A stretch of DNA of 7,190 bases from Beijerinckiaceae bacterium (lineage in GTDB: Bacteria > Pseudomonadota > Alphaproteobacteria > Rhizobiales > Beijerinckiaceae): the NCBI GenBank assembly GCA_022702195.1, contig JAKONB010000092.1, positions 1 to 7,190 of the forward strand, read 5' to 3'. The position numbers were made by a program, and so were the translations under genes. Below are positions 1 through 5,771 of this stretch, piece by piece. The notes below the pieces were generated by a model. That model saw only the letters and a program-made list of their open reading frames with translations. It searched no databases and was not told the DNA's origin. Position 1 is the first letter of the stretch. Each line of letters opens with the position of its first letter.

Positions 1-48
1 CCAGTGTCCCGCCCGATCAAGCCCGGCTCACCGAAACGGCCGGCGCGC

Positions 49-53
49 AGGAG
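49..53 (+). promoter_or_regulatory. Ribosome binding site deciding the TPR protein start
   Basis: AGGAG lies 9 nt before the GTG at 63 and 15 nt before the in-frame ATG at 69. Normal Shine-Dalgarno spacing favours GTG 63. The two starts differ by only two residues (Met-Pro), so the signal peptide is unaffected. Confidence 0.5.
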
Positions 54-62
54 CCGTGAACG

Positions 63-1907
63 GTGCCCATGAACGGAAACGCCGCGACCCGCCGGGTCCT
101 CTCGGCCCTCGCCCTCTGCCTCGCCGCGACCCTGCCGGGCCATGCCGCCCAGCCACGCGAATCGACGCCGGTTTCCGAGTACGAGCCCGCGGAATCGCTG
201 GAGGGCAATTTCCTCTCCGCCTACATTGCCGGCGCCTCCAAGGACACGGCCGCCGCCGCGAGCTTCTACCGCGAGGCGGTGAAGGCCGATCCGCGCAATG
301 CGGAGCTCCTCGAGCGCGCCTTCGTCTCGCTGCTCGCCGACGGCGCCCTGCCGGATGCCTTCCGGGCGGCCGAGCGGCTCACCACTCGCGACGGGTCCAA
401 CGGCCTCGCCCAGCTCGCCCTGGGCGTGCGCCAGATCAAGGCCGGCCAGTTCGCACAGGCCCGCCAGAACTTCGCCCGCAGCGGCCGGGGGGCGGCCGCC
501 GACCTTACGGCGACCTTGCTGACAGCCTGGGCCTATGCGGGCGCCAATGACGGCAAGCGCGCGCTCGACACCATCAATAAGCTGAAGGGCGAGCGTTACT
601 ACAACACGTTTCGCGATTTCCATGCCGGTCTGATCGCCAATCTGGTGGGGGATCAGGCGGAGGCCGAGCGCCGTCTGAAGGCCGCCTACGACGCCGACCA
701 CAATACCCTGCGGATCGTCGATGCCTATGCGCGCTTCGAGGCGCAGCAGGGCCGCACCGATCTGGCGATCCAGGCCTATACCGAGTTCGACAAGCTGCTT
801 CCGCGCCATCCCATCGTGCGCGACGCACTAACCAAGCTGAAAGAGGGCAAGCCCCTCGCCCGTCTGATCAACACCGCACAGGAGGGCGCTGGCGAGGTGC
901 TGTACGGGCTCGGCGCCGCCGGCTCGACCCAGGGCGACGAACTGCCCGCCGTGGTCTATCTCCGGCTCGCCCTCTACCTCGCCCCCGAGCATGCCCTCGC
1001 CCGCCTCACCCTGGCCGACATCCTCGACCGGATGAAGCAGACCGAGCGCGCGAACGAGGCCTACGCGCAGATCCCGTCCGGCTCGCCGCTGCGGCTCAAC
1101 GCCGACGTGCAGATCGGGCTCAACCTCGAACAGATGGGCAAGGGCGACGAGGCGATCCAGCACCTCGATGCCGCCATGAAGGCGCATCCAGACGATATCG
1201 ACATCATCACGGCGCTCGGCAACGTCCAGCGCTCGCGCAAGAAGTACGAAGAGGCGGCTGCCACCTACAGCCGTGCCATCACGCTCATCGGCGATCAGCC
1301 GGCGGCGAATTACTGGACGACCTTCTACTTCCGGGGCACCGCTTACGAGCGGGCCAAGCAATGGGCCAAGGCGGAGGCCGACCTGAAGAAGGCCCTTGAA
1401 CTGGTGCCTTCGACCCAGCCCGGCGCTCGCGCCCAGGTGCTCAACTATCTGGCCTATTCGTGGGTGGACCAGAACATCAACATCGACGAAGCCTTCACCA
1501 TGCTGAAGCAGGCGGTGGATGCCAGCCCGCGCGACGGCATGATCATCGACAGCCTGGGCTGGGCCTATTTCCGCCTCGGCCGCTACGACGATGCCGTGCG
1601 CGAGCTCGAGAGGGCGATCGAGCTGAAGCCCGGCGATCCGACCATCAACGACCATCTCGGCGACGCCTATTGGCGCTCGGGACGCCGCCTCGAGGGCAAG
1701 TTCCAGTGGCAGCATGCCAAGGATCTGAACCCCGAGCCGGAGGATCTGGAGAAGATCAACGCCAAGCTCAAGGACGGCCTGCCCGAGCTGGAGAAGCCGG
1801 CCGCCACGGCCGAGAATCCCCCTGAGAAGGTCAATCCCGAACTGCCCAAGGGCGCGCCCGCGCCGAGCGAGCCGCCAGGCGCCGCCGACAAGAAGAGTGG
1901 TGGCTGA
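63..1907 (+). CDS. Exported tetratricopeptide-repeat (TPR) protein
   Basis: This 614-residue protein is built mostly of helical TPR repeats, which act as protein-protein scaffolds; its partner is unknown. The N-terminus looks like a Sec signal peptide: basic residues near 10-11, a hydrophobic stretch at about 12-24, and a likely cleavage site after GHA (about residue 28), so it probably works in the periplasm. A TPR-like unit lies at about 63-80. Clearer units lie at about 352-376, 385-409, 423-450, 461-490, 496-523 and 531-558, with the usual Gly-x-x-Tyr and Ala-x-x-x-Tyr/Leu-x-x-Ala spacing and Pro ending the second helix (for example LELVPS, IELKPGDP). Residues 575-614 form a Pro/Glu/Ala/Lys-rich, probably disordered tail. 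GTG 63 is chosen from ribosome-site spacing. It reads in the same direction as ispE, 131 bp upstream of it. The family is recognised; a specific role, such as envelope assembly, is not shown. Confidence 0.9.
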   Translation: MPMNGNAATRRVLSALALCLAATLPGHAAQPRESTPVSEYEPAESLEGNFLSAYIAGASKDTAAAASFYREAVKADPRNAELLERAFVSLLADGALPDAFRAAERLTTRDGSNGLAQLALGVRQIKAGQFAQARQNFARSGRGAAADLTATLLTAWAYAGANDGKRALDTINKLKGERYYNTFRDFHAGLIANLVGDQAEAERRLKAAYDADHNTLRIVDAYARFEAQQGRTDLAIQAYTEFDKLLPRHPIVRDALTKLKEGKPLARLINTAQEGAGEVLYGLGAAGSTQGDELPAVVYLRLALYLAPEHALARLTLADILDRMKQTERANEAYAQIPSGSPLRLNADVQIGLNLEQMGKGDEAIQHLDAAMKAHPDDIDIITALGNVQRSRKKYEEAAATYSRAITLIGDQPAANYWTTFYFRGTAYERAKQWAKAEADLKKALELVPSTQPGARAQVLNYLAYSWVDQNINIDEAFTMLKQAVDASPRDGMIIDSLGWAYFRLGRYDDAVRELERAIELKPGDPTINDHLGDAYWRSGRRLEGKFQWQHAKDLNPEPEDLEKINAKLKDGLPELEKPAATAENPPEKVNPELPKGAPAPSEPPGAADKKSGG

Positions 1908-2038
1908 AGCTTTGCCCCCGACGGGCGGTCGCGGGCCTCCGGACAAAGACGATCTGCCAAGGACTGTGCGGGCTTGACGGAGGTGGCGATACGAGGCCAG
2001 ACCGGCCCCGCAATCCACCCCCAAAGCCGCGAGAGCCC

Positions 2039-2914
2039 GTGCTTCCCCTCGTCACCCGCGCTCCGGCGAAGATCAATCTGACCCTCCACGTCCTCGGCCG
2101 CCGTGCCGGGGACGGCTATCATGAGCTGGAGAGCCTCGTGGCCTTCAGCGGGGCCGGCGACGTGCTGTCGCTCGAGCCAGGACCGGACCTGACCCTGACG
2201 GTCTCGGGTCCGACCGCCGGGCCGGCGGGTCCCTTCGGCGACAATCTGGTGATCCGCGCCGCCCGAAATCTAGTCGCCCTCAAGCCTGGGTTGCGGCTCG
2301 GCGCCTTCCACCTCGTCAAGCGCCTGCCGGTGGCCGCCGGCATCGGCGGCGGATCGTCGGACGCGGCCGCGGCCTTGCGCCTGCTTGCCCGCCTCAACGG
2401 GTTCGCCGTCACGGACGCGGACGTGATGGCGGCGGCGCGGGCCACGGGCGCGGACGTGCCGGTCTGCCTCGATCCCCGCGCTCGGATGATGACCGGTGCC
2501 GGCGAACATATCGGCGAGGCTCTCGAACTCGCGCCGTTGCCCGCAATCCTGGTCAACCCGGGCGTGCCCGTCGCCACCGCCCCGGTCTTTCGCGCTCTCG
2601 GGCTGGACATCGGCGAGCGCCATCGGCCGGAGACCCATCCATCGGTCGCGGCCGGGGGCGGACCGGACGCTGTCCTCGCGGTAGTCGGACCTGCCCGGAA
2701 CGATCTGGAAGCCCCCGCGCTCAGTGTGGCGCCGGTGATCGGCACGGTTCTGGCAGCCCTGCGGGCGCAAGCCGGGTGCCGCCTCGCCCGCATGTCGGGA
2801 TCGGGCGCCACGGTCTTCGGTCTGTTCGCGGATCGCTCGGCGGCGGCTCGCGCGGCGGCGCAACTGCGCACGCGCTACCCCGATTGGTGGGTGAAATCCG
2901 CCCTGCTGCGCTGA
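2039..2914 (+). CDS. ispE: 4-diphosphocytidyl-2-C-methyl-D-erythritol kinase (IspE)
   Basis: IspE is the GHMP-family kinase of the cytosolic MEP isoprenoid pathway. It phosphorylates the 2-hydroxyl of CDP-methylerythritol using ATP. At 291 residues it matches the usual size (about 280-300). The family motifs are in order: PAKINLTLHVLGRR with GDGYHELES (9-32), whose Lys11 corresponds to the catalytic lysine; the glycine-rich ATP loop PVAAGIGGGSSDAAAAL (97-113); GADVPV with the probable catalytic Asp139 (137-142); NDLE (221-224); and the C-terminal RMSGSGATVFGLF (251-263). Translation starts at GTG 2039, because no in-frame ATG lies between there and 1955 and the resulting N-terminus fits the family. 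The ribosome site is poor: GAGAG at 2031-2035 is only 3 nt away, while GGAGG at 1979-1983 is too far. The 131-bp gap before it holds no convincing promoter or terminator, so co-transcription with the TPR gene is possible. Confidence 0.96.
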   Translation: MLPLVTRAPAKINLTLHVLGRRAGDGYHELESLVAFSGAGDVLSLEPGPDLTLTVSGPTAGPAGPFGDNLVIRAARNLVALKPGLRLGAFHLVKRLPVAAGIGGGSSDAAAALRLLARLNGFAVTDADVMAAARATGADVPVCLDPRARMMTGAGEHIGEALELAPLPAILVNPGVPVATAPVFRALGLDIGERHRPETHPSVAAGGGPDAVLAVVGPARNDLEAPALSVAPVIGTVLAALRAQAGCRLARMSGSGATVFGLFADRSAAARAAAQLRTRYPDWWVKSALLR

Positions 2915-2966
2915 CGCAAACCATCGGGATCGTCCCCGTCGCAGCGCCGAGAGCGAGGCTGACGAG

Positions 2967-2994
2967 CCCCGCGATCACCCGCGGAGGCGGGGGC
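2967..2994. terminator. Possible hairpin between convergent ispE and polyprenyl synthase
   Basis: The 86-bp convergent gap can fold two ways: CCCGC (2978-2982), loop GGAG, GCGGG (2987-2991); or CCCCGC (2967-2972) with GCGGGG (2987-2992). Neither strand has a T-tract after the stem, so this is at best a weak or factor-assisted terminator. In DNA this G+C-rich, such hairpins also arise by chance. Confidence 0.25.
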
Positions 2995-3000
2995 GCCGGC

Positions 3001-4035
3001 TCAGTGGGCGCGGGCGATGCAAAAATCCACCACCTGAAGCAGTGCCTGCTTCATCGGGCTCGGCGGGAAGGCGGCGAGGGAGCCCCGTGCCAGATCGCCG
3101 TAATGGCGCGCTCGCTCCATGGTGTCGTCCAGCGCGCCGTGCCGGCGCAGGATCGTCAGCGCGGTGGCCAGATCGGCCTCCGCCACGTCGCCCTCTTCCA
3201 GGGTGCGCCTCCAGAAAGCATGCTCGGCCTCGTCGCCGCGCCGCATGGCCAGCACGATCGGCAGGGTGATCTTGCCCTCGCGAAAATCGTCGCCGACATT
3301 CTTACCGAGGCTCGCGCTGGTGCCGCCGTAATCGAGCACGTCGTCGATGAGCTGGAAGGCGATGCCGAGGTTCATGCCGTAATCGCGGCACGCCGCTTGG
3401 TCGGCGCCGTTGCGCCCGGCCAGGACCGGCCCGACCTCGCAGGCCGCCGCGAACAGCTCCGCCGTCTTGGCGCGGATCACCGCCAGGTATTCGTCCTCGC
3501 TGGTGCCGGTGTTCTTGGCGGCGGTGAGCTGCATCACCTCGCCCTCGGCGATGATCGTGGCGGCGGCCGACAGGATGTCGAGCGCCTTGAGCGACCCGAC
3601 TTCGACCATCATTCGGAACGCTTGGCCCAGCAGGAAATCGCCGACCAGGACGCTCGCCTCGTTGCCCCACTTGATGCGTGCCGCCACCTTGCCGCGCCGC
3701 ATGTCGCTCCCATCGACCACGTCGTCGTGAAGAAGGGTCGCCGTGTGCATGAACTCGACGCTGGCGGCGAGCTTCACCGCCCCGTCCCCGGCATAGTCGC
3801 AGAGATCCGCGGTCGCGAGGGTGAGGATCGGGCGCAGGCGCTTGCCGCCGGAGGAGATGAGGTGGTTGGCCACCTCCGGGATCATCTGAACGTCGGATCC
3901 GGTCCGCGACAGGATCGTCGTGTTGACACGCTCCATGCCGCCCGAGACCAGGGCCACGAGGTCGGCCAGGCTCGCCTCCGGATCGGAACGCGCGTCGTCC
4001 ATGGGAACTGCGTCGATGGGAAGTGCCACGCCCAA
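3001..4035 (-). CDS. Long-chain trans-polyprenyl diphosphate synthase (octaprenyl/decaprenyl type)
   Basis: This class I prenyltransferase adds isopentenyl diphosphate to an allylic primer to build the ubiquinone side chain. Read from TTG 4035 it has 344 residues, normal for the family. Visible motifs are GGKRLRP (63-69, substrate phosphate binding), the first aspartate-rich motif DDVVD (104-108), the KT pair at 190-191, the second motif FQLIDDVLDYGG (227-238; DDVLD at 231-235), GKNVGDD (244-250) and REGKITLP (252-259). The residues before DDVVD are small (TATLL), with no bulky aromatic stop, which suits a long product. Ubiquinone-10 in Methylobacterium would imply decaprenyl, but chain length cannot be read from sequence, so ispB versus dps is left open. 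The TTG start has AGGAG 10 nt upstream and gives MGVALP, like the MGVV start I recall for rhizobial homologues. GTG 4029 and ATG 4002 are alternatives. It converges on ispE and diverges from the DUF2007 gene. Confidence 0.95.
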   Translation of the reverse strand: MGVALPIDAVPMDDARSDPEASLADLVALVSGGMERVNTTILSRTGSDVQMIPEVANHLISSGGKRLRPILTLATADLCDYAGDGAVKLAASVEFMHTATLLHDDVVDGSDMRRGKVAARIKWGNEASVLVGDFLLGQAFRMMVEVGSLKALDILSAAATIIAEGEVMQLTAAKNTGTSEDEYLAVIRAKTAELFAAACEVGPVLAGRNGADQAACRDYGMNLGIAFQLIDDVLDYGGTSASLGKNVGDDFREGKITLPIVLAMRRGDEAEHAFWRRTLEEGDVAEADLATALTILRRHGALDDTMERARHYGDLARGSLAAFPPSPMKQALLQVVDFCIARAH

Positions 4036-4045
4036 ACCCCGGTCT

Positions 4046-4050
4046 CTCCT
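4046..4050 (-). promoter_or_regulatory. Ribosome binding site supporting the TTG start of the polyprenyl synthase
   Basis: On the minus strand AGGAG occupies 4050-4046. It sits 10 nt before TTG 4035, 16 nt before GTG 4029 and 43 nt before ATG 4002. Spacing therefore favours TTG, and the ATG has no usable site. Confidence 0.5.
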
Positions 4051-4160
4051 GCCCGTGCGTCCAGGGCACCGAGGGAGGGCCGCAATGCCGGCCGGCTCGG
4101 GCCCGCGACGTTTCGCGACCATATTCCGTGCGGCTCCCCATCGCATGGGCTCGGAGACGC

Positions 4161-4190
4161 TGCAACACGCACCATGCCGCAAGGTATACG
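4161..4190 (+). promoter_or_regulatory. Weak promoter candidate for the DUF2007-methyltransferase unit
   Basis: TATACG at 4185-4190 resembles a -10 box. GCAACA at 4162-4167 is a poor -35 match with 17-bp spacing. Transcription from here would leave a leader of roughly 40 nt before ATG 4235. The 199-bp divergent region 4036-4234 should hold promoters for both directions. I could not identify a credible one for the minus-strand synthase. Confidence 0.2.
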
Positions 4191-4220
4191 CTCCGCTGTG
4201 GAGTCCGCCCGCGCGGCGAT

Positions 4221-4226
4221 GGAGGA
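4221..4226 (+). promoter_or_regulatory. Ribosome binding site for the DUF2007 gene
   Basis: GGAGGA lies 8 nt before ATG 4235, the strongest Shine-Dalgarno match in the window. It fixes the start of the small protein and rules out the much longer upstream extension of the same open frame. Confidence 0.75.
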
Positions 4227-4234
4227 AGGCGCCG

Positions 4235-4459
4235 ATGACCGAATTGATCCGCAGCAACGATCTCGTCCTGATGGGGTTCGCCCAGTCGGTGCTGGAGGGC
4301 GCCGACATTCCGGTTCTCGTGGCCGATCAGCACATGTCGCTGCTCGAAGGCTCGATCGGCGCCTTCGCGCGCCGGCTCCTGGTTCCGGATGACCGGGCCG
4401 CCGAGGCGCGGCGTCTTCTCTCCGACGGGGGCCTTGCCGGCGAACTGCGCGATGCCTGA
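4235..4459 (+). CDS. DUF2007 small protein (putative signal-transducing family)
   Basis: This 74-residue cytosolic protein fits the DUF2007 family (Pfam PF09413, named a putative prokaryotic signal-transducing protein), whose biochemical role is not established. The pattern is characteristic. An N-terminal segment ending in a hydrophobic strand (residues 1-14, RSNDLVLMGFA) leads into a helix (SVLEGADIP) and then a second strand (VLVADQHM). The stretch at 34-45 carries the typical Ser-Leu-Leu-Glu-Gly-Ser, followed by RRLLVPDDRAAEARRLL (46-62). There is no signal peptide or membrane segment. The start is fixed by GGAGGA at 4221-4226. Its TGA overlaps the start of the methyltransferase by 8 nt, so the two are almost certainly co-transcribed and probably translationally coupled. 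The family call is good; the function is unknown. Confidence 0.88.
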   Translation: MTELIRSNDLVLMGFAQSVLEGADIPVLVADQHMSLLEGSIGAFARRLLVPDDRAAEARRLLSDGGLAGELRDA

Positions 4460-5207
4460 GCCGGATGCCTGGCTCGGGGGGCTCCTGCGCCTCGCCCAGC
4501 CCCGGCGCGGTGGCCACCGCGCCGGGACCGATGCAGTGCTGCTCGCTGGCCTCGTACGCCCGGGGGACGAGGCTGTGGTGTGTGATGTCGGTGCCGGGAC
4601 CGGGGCAGTGGGGCTGGCCGTGGCGGTGCGTGCGCCTGGATGCCGCGTCCTTCTGGTGGAGCGCGATCCGGGATGCGTCGAACGCGCCCGGCACAACATC
4701 GCGCTGAACGGGCTCGAGGCGCGCGCGGACGTCATCGAAGCCGATGTCCTGGCCGAGGGGGCCGTGCGCCGGGCGTCCGGACTCACCACCGGCCTCGCGG
4801 ACCTCGTCCTCACCAACCCGCCCTTCTTCGAGGCGGGGCGGCACCGGCCCTCGCCGCACGCCGAGAAGGCGTCCGCGCATACGTTCGAGGTCGGGGGGCT
4901 CGAGGGGTGGCTGCGAACCTGCGTCGATCTCCTGCGGCCGGCTGGGCGCATCGGGTTGATCCACCGGGCCGACGCCCTGCCCGCCTGTCTCGACGGCCTG
5001 CGTGGCCGGTTCGGCGCCATCACGGTACGGCCGGTTCAGGCGCAGGCCGGTCGCCCGGCGATCCGCGTCCTGATCAGTGCGGTGAAGGGGAGCCGCGGCC
5101 CCTTCGGGTTGCTCGCCCCCCTGGTGCTTCAGGACCCGGACGGGCGCTTCACCCCCGAACTCGACCAGCTGAACACCGGACGGGGCTGGATCGGCGTGGC
5201 GGAGTGA
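4452..5207 (+). CDS. SAM-dependent methyltransferase, TrmN6-like (COG4123)
   Basis: This 251-residue Rossmann-fold methyltransferase resembles the COG4123/TrmN6 group. The E. coli member (YfiC) N6-methylates adenosine 37 of tRNA-Val. The SAM-binding motif I is DVGAGTGAVGLAVA (45-58), an acidic residue ends the next strand (VLLVERD, 66-72), and the catalytic NPPF typical of N6-adenine methyltransferases is at 122-125. The N-terminal LRLAQPRRGGHRAGTDAVLLAG (12-33) is the usual family opening. C-terminal landmarks are VLISAVKGSRG (206-216) and FTPELDQLNTGR (233-244). ATG 4452 is chosen because it places this opening at the N-terminus and overlaps the DUF2007 stop by 8 nt. There is no clear ribosome site, which fits coupled translation. 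An ATG at 4389 would add 21 residues. The actual tRNA substrate in this organism is inferred, not shown. Confidence 0.9.
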   Translation: MPEPDAWLGGLLRLAQPRRGGHRAGTDAVLLAGLVRPGDEAVVCDVGAGTGAVGLAVAVRAPGCRVLLVERDPGCVERARHNIALNGLEARADVIEADVLAEGAVRRASGLTTGLADLVLTNPPFFEAGRHRPSPHAEKASAHTFEVGGLEGWLRTCVDLLRPAGRIGLIHRADALPACLDGLRGRFGAITVRPVQAQAGRPAIRVLISAVKGSRGPFGLLAPLVLQDPDGRFTPELDQLNTGRGWIGVAE

Positions 5208-5231
5208 TCGGGCTACGCCGTCCGCGAAAGG

Positions 5232-5256
5232 AAAGGGACGCCGTTGCCGGTGCCCC
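5232..5256 (-). terminator. Candidate intrinsic terminator of the His/Tyr/Arg-rich gene
   Basis: The stem pairs 5248-5256 (CGGTGCCCC) with 5235-5243 (GGGACGCCG): 9 positions with one mismatch and one G-T pair, and a 4-nt loop. Read on the minus strand, the stem is followed by TTTCCTTTC and begins 27 nt after the stop at 5283. The short T-run is imperfect, so termination efficiency is uncertain. Confidence 0.35.
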
Positions 5257-5282
5257 CTGGCCTCGCCGTTCCCGAGAAAGCC

Positions 5283-5609
5283 TCAGTAGAAGCGCAGCCC
5301 AGGGCGGTGCCGCCCGCCATAGGGCCGGTGCCAACCGTGATGGCGGCGCCAGCCATAGGCCGGGCGGTAGTACGGACGATGCCGGTAATGCCCACGGTAC
5401 CCGTGATGTCGGCGGTGCCCGTAATGGCGACGGTAGTCGTGAGGCCGCGGGTATCCGTGCCAGCGGACCTGTTCGAGGAGGGGGGCCGCCGTGCCATCCG
5501 CCACTGCGACCGGCAGCGGTACCGCCTCCGCCGTCCGATGGGAGCCGATCGGCCCGAAGGTCAGGCGGAAGCAGACGATCATCCAACGTAAGAGACGCGT
5601 GACCTTCAC
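5283..5609 (-). CDS. Small secreted His/Tyr/Arg/Gly-rich hypothetical protein
   Basis: Read from GTG 5609 the product has 108 residues. Residues 1-29 resemble a Sec signal peptide: a basic start (VKVTRLLRW), a moderately hydrophobic core (MIVCF..LTFGPIG) broken by one Arg, and a TAEA cleavage motif before VPLP. The mature N-terminus is Pro/Ala/Val-rich. Residues 50-108 are dominated by His (12), Tyr (10), Arg, Gly and Pro, with a single acidic residue (Asp58). Residues 58-75 are three hexapeptide repeats of the form (D/G)-(Y/H)-R-(R/G)-H-(Y/H). I recall similar low-complexity secreted proteins in Methylobacterium, but no function. Metal or polyanion binding is only suggested by composition. 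Start choice is uncertain: GTG 5609 lacks a clear ribosome site; ATG 5582 would cut the signal peptide; ATG 5693 adds 28 residues that look non-coding. The gene faces away from the S49 peptidase. Confidence 0.65.
   Translation of the reverse strand: MKVTRLLRWMIVCFRLTFGPIGSHRTAEAVPLPVAVADGTAAPLLEQVRWHGYPRPHDYRRHYGHRRHHGYRGHYRHRPYYRPAYGWRRHHGWHRPYGGRHRPGLRFY
5385..5438. repeat. Three tandem 18-bp units within the His/Tyr/Arg-rich gene
   Basis: Units at 5385-5402, 5403-5420 and 5421-5438 follow one another without gaps and share the frame GTRATGNCNRCGGTRNYC. On the coding (minus) strand they read, in protein order, DYRRHY, GHRRHH and GYRGHY. The copies are diverged, consistent with an old in-frame expansion. 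The following residues (RHRPYY and onward) keep the composition but not a clean repeat. Confidence 0.7.
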
Positions 5610-5715
5610 CTTACTGTCGCGTCGCGGCGATCCCGTTCGGGGCGCCGGGCGGGAGGAATGTCCACGCTGGCAAAACGGTTCGACCCGCACCATTTTGTGA
5701 GGCCCCTCCGGCGCG

Positions 5716-5751
5716 GCGACGCTTGTCGCATCGTTCCCGGCGGAACGACAA
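5716..5751. promoter_or_regulatory. Overlapping dyads upstream of the S49 peptidase gene
   Basis: Three perfect inverted repeats overlap here. A: GCGAC (5716-5720) with GTCGC (5725-5729), 4-nt loop. B: TCGTTCC (5731-5737) with GGAACGA (5742-5748), loop CGGC. C: TTGTCG (5723-5728) with CGACAA (5746-5751), 17 nt apart. A and B can coexist; C excludes both. The block ends 20 nt before ATG 5772. It could be an operator, a leader-RNA switch, or chance in G+C-rich DNA. No clear -10/-35 pair was seen beside it. Confidence 0.35.
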
Positions 5752-5771
5752 CTCATCGAGAACGCGAGACC

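Noticed and set aside
1..59. Possible C-terminal tail of an upstream plus-strand gene (third frame, ending ...AGAQEP, stop at 57-59, next to the TPR ribosome site)
   Set aside because: It is only about 18 codons, all three plus frames are open over most of it, codon bias does not separate them, and the residues match no family I know. An upstream operon gene is possible but unsupported here.
1974..2002. TTGACG as a -35 box for an ispE promoter
   Set aside because: No -10-like sequence occurs at 15-18 bp downstream (the sequence there is GCCAGACC).
828..2024. 398-codon open frame on the minus strand opposite the TPR gene
   Set aside because: Third-position G+C bias leaves long open antisense frames. 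The plus strand has clear TPR repeats and a signal peptide, while the antisense product is Gly/Arg/Leu-rich without a recognisable motif.
2776..4392. 538-codon plus-strand open frame opposite the polyprenyl synthase
   Set aside because: It lies across a gene with complete prenyltransferase motifs on the other strand. Its product is Arg/His/Gly-rich low complexity, typical of a shadow frame.
3302..5023. 573-codon minus-strand open frame
   Set aside because: It spans the synthase in another frame plus the DUF2007 and methyltransferase genes on the opposite strand. It has no domain pattern.
5658..5771. Upstream ATG start for the S49 peptidase, adding 38 residues
   Set aside because: GGAGG is only one nt from ATG 5658, the added residues have no hydrophobic segment or family similarity, and ATG 5772 gives an N-terminus like remembered homologues.
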